DNA of 9,474 nucleotides from an uncultured Prevotellaceae bacterium. GTDB lineage: Bacteria > Bacteroidota > Bacteroidia > Bacteroidales > Bacteroidaceae. The notes beneath the pieces are model-generated. The model was not told the DNA's origin. It searched no databases and worked only from the letters and a program-made list of their open reading frames with translations. The stretch covers positions 1 through 9,474 of the forward strand of contig CAMPCG010000089.1 in the NCBI GenBank assembly GCA_946644025.1, in the 5' to 3' direction. Positions 5,040-9,474 of this stretch are shown here, in pieces. Every line of letters begins with the position of its first letter. Within the stretch, counting starts at the first letter, position 1. The translations under genes and the position numbers were made by a program.

Positions 5040-6341
5040 ATGGACTACAACATCTGTACACTTACTGACGGCATGAGGGTCATCCACTTGCCGTCAGTTT
5101 CTTCTGTCATCTATTGCGGCATAGCCGTTGCTGCCGGCACCCGCCACGAGCAGCCGGGCGAAGAGGGACTGGCACACTTCTGCGAGCACCTCAGCTTCAA
5201 GGGCACCCACCGGCGCAGCGCCGTGCAGGTCATCAACGCCCTGGAAGGCGTGGGCGGAGAGCTCAACGCCTTCACCAACAAGGAGGACACGGTGTACTAT
5301 TGTGCCATCCTGCGCGACCATCTGAGGCGGGCTGTCGACGTGCTCACAGACATCGTCTTCTGCAGCGAATACCCGCAGCAAGAGGTGGAGAAGGAGCGCG
5401 AAGTGGTGTGCGACGAGATAGAGAGCTACGAGGACTCGCCCTCCGAGCTGATCTTCGACGACATCGAGAACCTGCTCTTCGAGGGACATCCCCTGGGCCA
5501 CAACATCCTGGGCAACAGCGAGCGCGTGCGCAGCTACGACAGCGCCGACGCTCACCGCTTCACCAACCGCCACTACCGTCCGCAGGACTGCGTCTTCTTC
5601 GCCAGCGGCAACCTGAACTTCCGCCAGCTGGTGAAGTGGCTGGAGGCCTCTCACACAAGCCCCACCACCGGCCCCTCCCGCAGGGGGGAGGGGAGTATAT
5701 ACTTCCAGCGCGGAGAAATAGCGAATAATGCAACCACTCCCCTCCCCTCCGCGGGAGGGGCCGGGGGTGGGGCTTTCGTTCCTGGGGATTTGCAATCCCC
5801 GATCATCCGCGAGCGCGGCACTCACCAGGCCCACGTCATCATTGCCGCCCCGGCATTTGCCGCCAGCGACCCGCGCCGCTGGAGCCTCTTCCTGCTGAAC
5901 AACATCCTTGGCGGACCAGGCCTGAACTCGCGCCTGAACCTGTCACTGCGCGAGCGCCGCGGTCTGGTCTACACCGTCGAGAGCTCGATGGTGGCCTACA
6001 GCGACACCGGCATCTGGACCACCTACTTCGGCTGCGACCCGGCCGACGTAGACCGATGCCGACGCCTGGTGCGGCGCGAGCTTGACCGGCTGATGAGCCG
6101 TCAGCTCACCGACAGCCAGCTGCGAGCCGCCAAACGCCAGCTGCAGGGACAGCTGGCCATCAGCTGCGACAACCGGGAGCAGTTCGCACTCGACTTCGCA
6201 CGCAACTATCTGCACACAGGGAAACAGCGTGACCTCACCGACATCGTGAGGCACATAGAAAACCTCAGTCCCGAGGACCTGCAGCTCGCGGCGCAGCAAC
6301 TCTTCGCGCCGGAAAACACCACGACACTAATCTACAAATGA
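5040..6341 (+). CDS. M16 family zinc metallopeptidase
   Basis: This 433-residue protein is an M16B-type (mitochondrial processing peptidase-like) zinc endopeptidase. The inverted zinc motif HFCEH lies at residues 46-50, with His46, Glu49 and His50, and the third ligand is probably Glu126 in the EREVVCDEIESYEDSP segment, at the usual distance. NAFTNKEDTVYY, GHPLGHNILGN and the C-terminal-half LNNILGGPGLNSRLNLSLRERRGLVYTVESS, with its Arg/Tyr substrate-binding pair, are all present. There is no signal peptide, so it is probably cytoplasmic and degrades or processes peptides. The product looks complete, but residues of about 207-254 are encoded by a palindromic element with no counterpart in the family fold; they lie in the linker between the two half-domains, after the GNLNFRQLVKWLE strand. 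ATG 5040 directly follows a 7-bp repeat array, and transcription probably comes from the lipoprotein-glmM promoter. Confidence 0.88.
   Translation: MDYNICTLTDGMRVIHLPSVSSVIYCGIAVAAGTRHEQPGEEGLAHFCEHLSFKGTHRRSAVQVINALEGVGGELNAFTNKEDTVYYCAILRDHLRRAVDVLTDIVFCSEYPQQEVEKEREVVCDEIESYEDSPSELIFDDIENLLFEGHPLGHNILGNSERVRSYDSADAHRFTNRHYRPQDCVFFASGNLNFRQLVKWLEASHTSPTTGPSRRGEGSIYFQRGEIANNATTPLPSAGGAGGGAFVPGDLQSPIIRERGTHQAHVIIAAPAFAASDPRRWSLFLLNNILGGPGLNSRLNLSLRERRGLVYTVESSMVAYSDTGIWTTYFGCDPADVDRCRRLVRRELDRLMSRQLTDSQLRAAKRQLQGQLAISCDNREQFALDFARNYLHTGKQRDLTDIVRHIENLSPEDLQLAAQQLFAPENTTTLIYK
5659..5773. repeat. 115-bp palindromic element inserted in frame in the M16 peptidase gene
   Basis: Two 38-base arms, 5659-5696 and 5736-5773, are reverse complements apart from about three mismatches and flank a 39-base AT-richer centre. 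The arms are very GC-rich, with runs such as GGCCCCTCCCGC. AA at 5657-5658 and TT at 5774-5775 extend the pairing by two. The reading frame passes straight through it and adds a Gly/Pro/Ser/Thr-rich peptide including SPTTGPSRRGEG and AGGAGGGAF. No flanking target duplication is obvious. The form suggests a MITE-like or Rickettsia-palindromic-element-like mobile repeat, but it could also be a REP-type element. Confidence 0.8.
5784..5800. repeat. Small perfect palindrome GGGGATT-tgc-AATCCCC
   Basis: A 7-bp perfect inverted repeat with a three-base centre lies 10 bp beyond the larger palindromic element, also in the peptidase frame, where it encodes part of PGDLQSP. It may be part of the same insertion or a second, independent repeat. 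Confidence 0.7.
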
Positions 6342-6826
6342 GCACCCGACGGGTGCTCTTTTTGTTTTAGCACCTCCCTCAGCGGCTCCATCACGAACGG
6401 GCGTTCCTGCATCAACGGATGGGGAATCTTCAGCCGGGGAGTGTCAACGGTAAGGTCGTCGTAGAGCAGTATGTCAATGTCTATCGGACGGTCGTGATAT
6501 ATGACAGGGGTGGGGGGTGAGGGGTGGGAGGTGAGAGGTGAGCCGCTTGTACGCTCGGTGGCGTGGCGGGCATCCTTGCCCAGCTGTCGCTCCAGGCGCT
6601 GTGTGGCGTCAAGGAGACGGTGGGGCGAAAGCGTGGTGGACACGCGAATGACAGCATTGACAAAGCCGTGCTCCGACTCAAACCCCCACGGTTCAGAATA
6701 ATAGAGAGCAGACTGGGCCTCGACGGTCCCAATCTGCTCTCCTATTCTTTCTATAGCGCGGCCTATCGTCGCCTCACGGTCGCCGAGGTTAGACCCCAGG
6801 CCCAAATAAACCGTATGCTCCACCAT
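6332..6826 (-). CDS. folK: 6-hydroxymethyl-7,8-dihydropterin pyrophosphokinase (HPPK)
   Basis: This 164-residue cytoplasmic enzyme transfers pyrophosphate from ATP to 6-hydroxymethyl-dihydropterin, the step before dihydropteroate synthase in folate synthesis. The hallmarks are the GLGSNLGDR start, YYSEPWGFESEHGFVNAV for pterin binding, the Mg-binding HDRPIDIDILLYDD (Asp116 and Asp118) and IPHPLMQERPFVMEPL. Between LERQLG and the YHDR motif, where Bacteroidales relatives have only a short link, there is an extra Ser/Pro/Thr-rich stretch (about residues 88-108, TSGSPLTSHPSPPTP) encoded largely by a 7-bp repeat. Its 3' end overlaps the convergent peptidase gene by 10 bp and includes that gene's terminator. 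It lies 31 bp downstream of queA and is probably the last gene of the uppP-truB-queA-folK run. Confidence 0.9.
   Translation of the reverse strand: MVEHTVYLGLGSNLGDREATIGRAIERIGEQIGTVEAQSALYYSEPWGFESEHGFVNAVIRVSTTLSPHRLLDATQRLERQLGKDARHATERTSGSPLTSHPSPPTPVIYHDRPIDIDILLYDDLTVDTPRLKIPHPLMQERPFVMEPLREVLKQKEHPSGAHL
6340..6368 (+). terminator. Intrinsic terminator after the M16 peptidase gene
   Basis: GAGCACCC, a GAC loop and GGGTGCTC form a perfect 8-bp stem, followed by TTTTTGTTTT. The stem starts inside the peptidase TGA stop codon (6339-6341). The whole terminator is also coding sequence for the last residues (EHPSGAHL region) of the convergent folK gene. Confidence 0.88.
6507..6541 (-). repeat. 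7-bp tandem repeat inside the folK coding sequence
   Basis: On the plus strand, five 7-base units read GGGGTGG, GGGGTGA, GGGGTGG, GAGGTGA, GAGGTGA; on the folK strand they are TCACCTC/CCACCCC-like. Because 7 is not a multiple of three, gain or loss of a single unit would shift the folK frame before the catalytic DIDI motif. Confidence 0.85.
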
Positions 6827-6827
6827 A

Positions 6828-6855
6828 AACTATTCACTACGAACTATTCGCTACA
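6828..6855. repeat. Tandem pair of 14-bp units in the queA-folK gap
   Basis: AACTATTCACTACG at 6828-6841 is followed directly by AACTATTCGCTACA at 6842-6855 (two mismatches). The pair fills nearly all of the 31-bp gap between the queA stop and the folK start. Confidence 0.75.
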
Positions 6856-6857
6856 AG

Positions 6858-8000
6858 TTAATCGTTGACGATAATCATGGCATCGCCGTAGCAGCCGAAC
6901 TTGAAGCCGTTGTCGATGGCTTTCTGGTAGGCCTCCATGATGAGGTCATAGCCTCCGAAGGCCGCCGTAGACATGAGCATGGTGGACTCCGGGTGGTAGA
7001 AGTTGACGATGAGCGTGTCGGCCAGTCCGAACTCGTAGGGCGGGAAGATGAACTTGTTGGTCCATCCCTCATACTCCTTCAACATACCGTTGGTGCCCAC
7101 GGCGGTCTCTGTGGCGCGCAGGGTGCTTGCTCCGACACAGCACACGCGGTGGCCTTCCTGCTTCGTGCGGTTGACCAGTTCGCATGTCTCGCGGCTGATG
7201 AACATCTGCTCCGAGCTCATCTTGTGCTTCGTGAGGTCTTCCACCTCGATGGACTCGAAGGCTCCGAGACCACAGTGTACGGTGACGAAGGCGAAATTCA
7301 GGCCGCGTATCTCCATCATCTTCATCAGCTCGCGGCTGAAGTGCAGGTTGGTGCCGGGCGCGGTGACGGCTCCCTCGTTCTTGGCGAAGATGGTCTGGAA
7401 CTGCTCCATGTCGTCGGGCTCGGCCTTGCGGTGCTCTACGATGTAGCGAGGCAGGGGTGCTTCGCCCAGCGAGAACAGTTCCTGCTTGAACTCATCGTGG
7501 GGGCAGTCGTAGAGGAATCGCAGTGTGCGTCCGCGCGACGTGGTGTTGTCTATGACCTCGGCCACCATGGGTCCCTCTTCGTTGAAGAAGAGCTTGTTGC
7601 CGATGCGAATCTTTCGTGCCGGCTCCACGAGCACGTCCCACAGTCGCAGCTCGGGGTTGAGCTCGCGCAGCAGGAACACCTCTATGCGTGCGTCGGTCTT
7701 TTCCTTCGTGCCGTAGAGTCTTGCGGGAAACACCTTTGTGTCGTTGAAGATGAACGTGTCGCCCTCGTCGAAATAGTTGAGGATGTCTCGGAACATCAGC
7801 GGTTCGCCGGTAGGTTCGCCATGTGAGTCCTTCTTGGTCAGTTCTATGGTCTGGCTCTTGCGGTGTACGACCATCAGCCGGCACTGGTCGCGGCTGTAGA
7901 CGCGCTCTATGGTGCCGTCCTCCAGCGTGAAGGACCGGTGGGGAGGGTATAGAGCCACCAGCTCCTCTGGCAACTTAAATCGGAATTGTGAAAGCTTCAT
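6858..8000 (-). CDS. queA: S-adenosylmethionine:tRNA ribosyltransferase-isomerase
   Basis: This 380-residue enzyme moves the ribosyl part of S-adenosylmethionine onto 7-aminomethyl-7-deazaguanine in tRNA to form epoxyqueuosine, the next-to-last step of queuosine synthesis. Family segments are FIFNDTKVFPARLYG, EAPLPRYI, NEGAVTAP, FVTVHCGLGAFESIEVEDLTKHKMSSEQ, GWTNKFIFPPYEFGLADTLIVNF and the ending FGCYGDAMIIV. It is longer than the E. coli protein (about 356 residues), mainly through an N-terminal extension around residues 20-70 that I believe is usual in Bacteroidales. Some positions differ from the E. coli consensus: GAVTAPGTNLHF instead of a GAVAAPTAGLHF-type motif, and VGASTLRATETAV instead of VGTTSVRxLE. 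I cannot tell whether that is typical of the lineage. The ATG at 8000 fits the usual MKLSQFxFKLPEE start. It follows truB by 21 bp. Confidence 0.9.
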   Translation of the reverse strand: MKLSQFRFKLPEELVALYPPHRSFTLEDGTIERVYSRDQCRLMVVHRKSQTIELTKKDSHGEPTGEPLMFRDILNYFDEGDTFIFNDTKVFPARLYGTKEKTDARIEVFLLRELNPELRLWDVLVEPARKIRIGNKLFFNEEGPMVAEVIDNTTSRGRTLRFLYDCPHDEFKQELFSLGEAPLPRYIVEHRKAEPDDMEQFQTIFAKNEGAVTAPGTNLHFSRELMKMMEIRGLNFAFVTVHCGLGAFESIEVEDLTKHKMSSEQMFISRETCELVNRTKQEGHRVCCVGASTLRATETAVGTNGMLKEYEGWTNKFIFPPYEFGLADTLIVNFYHPESTMLMSTAAFGGYDLIMEAYQKAIDNGFKFGCYGDAMIIVND

Positions 8001-8021
8001 ATTTCTTTTAGGGAATGATTT

Positions 8022-8738
8022 TTAGGCTTGCTGGGCTTGCCGGCGGGGCACGTGGGTGTCGAGCCAATCGTTGAAGTCGTCGAGGCCGATGCACTCCTTG
8101 AGCGTCACCTGGCCCACCCTTGTCCGGCAGAGCATGGTGAGGAAGGCTCCGCTGCCCAGGGCCTGCCCGATGTCGCGGGCCAGCGCTCGGATGTAAGTGC
8201 CCTTGCTGCATACCACCCTGATGGTGAGCTGCATGGCCGTGGGGTCGAAGTCGGTGAGCTCCAGTTCGTCTACGTGCAGGCTTTTCGCCTTGAGCTCCAC
8301 TGTCTCTCCGCGCCGGGCCATGTTGTAGGCGCGGTTGCCGTCGATGTTGCAGGCCGAATAGGCTGGCGGCACCTGGTCTATGTCGCCCACGAATTGTGGC
8401 AGTGTCTCTACAATGCGCTCCCGTGTGATGTGGCGCGTGGGGTAGACCCTGTCCACCGTGTGCTCGCGGTCATAGCTGGCCGTTGTGGCTCCCAGCTGCA
8501 GGGTGGCTATGTACTCCTTCGTCTCATACTGCAGCTGCTCGATGCGCTTTGTGGCGCGGCCGGTACAGAGTATGAGCACGCCCGTTGCCAGCGGGTCGAG
8601 CGTCCCAGCGTGTCCGGTCTTGAGCCGCCTGACGCCCAGCCGGCGCGACAGCCTGGTGCGGACGTAGGCCAGCGCACCAAACGACGACATGCCGTAAGGC
8701 TTGTGGATGTAGAGTATTTCGCCTTTCTGGAAGTCCAT
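8022..8738 (-). CDS. truB: tRNA pseudouridine(55) synthase
   Basis: This 238-residue enzyme isomerises uridine 55 in the T-loop of most tRNAs. KTGHAGTLDPLATGVL holds the catalytic Asp48. YIATLQLGATTASYDREHTV, QVPPAYSACNIDGNRAYNMARRG and VVCSKGTYIRALARDIGQAL are standard TruB segments. It is shorter than E. coli TruB (314 residues) because it stops soon after CRTRVGQVTLKECIGLDDF and lacks most of a C-terminal PUA domain; I believe short forms are common in this phylum. The start is set at ATG 8738 because MDFQKGEILYIHKPYGMSSFG matches the family N-terminus. The frame stays open upstream through the 9-bp array, but that would only add NSRKSRK repeats, and the array contains no start codon in this frame. 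The 140-bp gap to uppP is mostly repeat. Confidence 0.92.
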   Translation of the reverse strand: MDFQKGEILYIHKPYGMSSFGALAYVRTRLSRRLGVRRLKTGHAGTLDPLATGVLILCTGRATKRIEQLQYETKEYIATLQLGATTASYDREHTVDRVYPTRHITRERIVETLPQFVGDIDQVPPAYSACNIDGNRAYNMARRGETVELKAKSLHVDELELTDFDPTAMQLTIRVVCSKGTYIRALARDIGQALGSGAFLTMLCRTRVGQVTLKECIGLDDFNDWLDTHVPRRQAQQA

Positions 8739-8754
8739 CTTTATTTTTTTCTTG

Positions 8755-8871
8755 CTAGAGGGGCTAGTCTTTCTAGAGTTTCTAGACTTTCTAGACTTTC
8801 TAGACTTTCTAGTCTTTCTAGAGTTTCTAGCTTTTCTAGACTTTCTAGAGTTTCTAGAGTTTCTAGAGATT
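8755..8871 (-). repeat. 9-bp CTAGA-type tandem array between uppP and truB (13 units)
   Basis: Thirteen contiguous 9-base units, each starting CTAG on the plus strand, read mostly CTAGACTTT, CTAGAGTTT and CTAGTCTTT, with CTAGCTTTT, CTAGAGATT and CTAGAGGGG as variants. On the transcribed strand the units read AAAGTCTAG-like. The array takes up 117 of the 140 bases between the two genes and ends 16 bases before the truB ATG. CTAG is usually a rare tetramer in bacteria, which makes the array stand out. Confidence 0.95.
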
Positions 8872-8878
8872 CCTGTTT

Positions 8879-9474
8879 TTAGTCTACCATCTGGAGTGAC
8901 TGTCCGGCGAGGAGCATGGCGATGATGATTCCTCCTACGATGATGCGGTAGATGCCGAAGACCTTGAAGCCGTACTTCGTGAGGAAGGCCACGAACCACT
9001 TCATGGCCAGCAGGGCTACGATGAACGACACGACGCACCCCAGCAGGAGCATGGTGATGTTGTGCGAGGTGGCCCACGACGAGTCTTCCTTCATCAGGTC
9101 GAGCAGGTCGAGGAACGTTGCCCCTGCCATGGTGGGCACGGCGAGGAAGAACGAGAACTCGGCAGCCTTCTTGCGTGTCAGTCCCTGTGCCATGCCACCC
9201 ACGATGGTGGCCATGGAGCGCGACACGCCGGGTATGACCGAGATACACTGGAACAGTCCGATGAAGAAGGCGCGCTTCTCGTTCAGCACGTTAGCGTCGC
9301 TGCCCTTATTGAACAGCCGGTCGCAGTAGAGCATGAACACGCCGCCCACGACGAGCATGGCGGCCACCACCTCGACACTGTCGAGCAGCCAGTCGAGCAA
9401 GCCCGACTTCTTAGCCAGCAGTCCGATGACCACGGCGGGTATGACGCCCACGATGAGCAGCCAGTAGAAGTTAT
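8879..9474 (-). CDS. uppP: Undecaprenyl-diphosphate phosphatase, C-terminal part (runs off the window)
   Basis: About 197 C-terminal residues are visible; the start lies beyond the right edge, and reading continues in frame as NFYWLLIVGVIPAVV up to 9472. This polytopic inner-membrane enzyme, also called BacA, dephosphorylates undecaprenyl diphosphate to recycle the lipid carrier for peptidoglycan and O-antigen synthesis and confers some bacitracin resistance. The diagnostic PGVSRSMATIVGGMAQGL motif is intact, and hydrophobic helices are seen at VEVVAAMLVVGGVFML, AEFSFFLAVPTMAGATF, ITMLLLGCVVSFIVALLAM and YRIIVGGIIIAMLLAG. E. coli UppP is about 273 residues, so roughly a quarter is missing, including the N-terminal glutamate-rich active-site motif. 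The GTG at 9451 is an internal codon, not the start. Confidence 0.9.
   Translation of the reverse strand, partial: NFYWLLIVGVIPAVVIGLLAKKSGLLDWLLDSVEVVAAMLVVGGVFMLYCDRLFNKGSDANVLNEKRAFFIGLFQCISVIPGVSRSMATIVGGMAQGLTRKKAAEFSFFLAVPTMAGATFLDLLDLMKEDSSWATSHNITMLLLGCVVSFIVALLAMKWFVAFLTKYGFKVFGIYRIIVGGIIIAMLLAGQSLQMVD

Noticed and set aside
5094..5834. Minus-strand 246-codon open frame across the peptidase and palindromic element
   Set aside because: It is the antisense shadow of a GC-rich gene with strong codon bias, and it has no domain of its own. The sense frame carries all M16 motifs.
8755..8871. CRISPR array
   Set aside because: The units are contiguous 9-mers with no spacers of 25-40 bases, no 25-40 base direct repeats and no cas genes nearby.
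8739..9248. TruB extended upstream through the 9-bp array to 9248
   Set aside because: The frame is open only because the array lacks stops in it and because of out-of-frame reading of uppP. The family N-terminus is at 8738 and there is no start codon within the array in this frame.

Overview
The window looks like a chromosomal housekeeping region of a GC-rich member of the Bacteroidales, most likely Prevotellaceae. Four things support this. Two sites match the Bacteroidetes promoter TTTG-N20-TAnnTTTG exactly. There is a small secreted BACON-domain protein with a GIYIVNGKKV-type C-terminal tail and a DUF4827-like lipoprotein. The GlmM, FolK and QueA sequences resemble Bacteroidales versions. 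The regions before the start codons are A-rich or unusual rather than classical Shine-Dalgarno sites. I see no IS element, tRNA, rRNA, CRISPR array or phage gene.

Layout. On the minus strand, 46-2008 is a two-gene operon: a GHMP sugar kinase whose motifs resemble plant galacturonokinase more than ordinary galactokinase, followed by a small sugar-1-phosphate nucleotidyltransferase. Together they could turn a free sugar or uronic acid into an NDP-sugar. Positions 2009-2329 are a divergent control region. On the plus strand come a secreted BACON protein (2330-2803), a promoter, a lipoprotein (2919-3563) that overlaps a GlmM-type phosphohexomutase (3560-4984) by 4 bp, and an M16 zinc peptidase (5040-6341) that ends in a rho-independent terminator. 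Convergent to these, on the minus strand, is a run in the order uppP (partial, at the right edge), truB, queA, folK. It covers undecaprenyl-phosphate recycling, tRNA pseudouridine 55, queuosine synthesis and folate synthesis.

The most unusual thing in the window is not a gene but a set of short repeats spread through these housekeeping genes. A 9-bp CTAGA-type repeat fills the uppP-truB gap (13 units) and also occurs, in the same reading phase, inside glmM. A 7-bp GGAGTTA repeat (8 units) makes up the whole glmM-M16 spacer, right up to the start codon. Another 7-bp repeat (5 units) lies inside folK. A 115-bp element with 38-bp near-perfect inverted arms sits in frame inside the M16 peptidase gene, followed by a second small palindrome. 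The arrays lie in gaps or at protein positions that look like variable loops, while the catalytic motifs are intact. This resembles the palindromic elements found inside Rickettsia genes, and some of the arrays could be slippage-prone contingency sites. These comparisons are inference; the repeats themselves can be read directly in the sequence.
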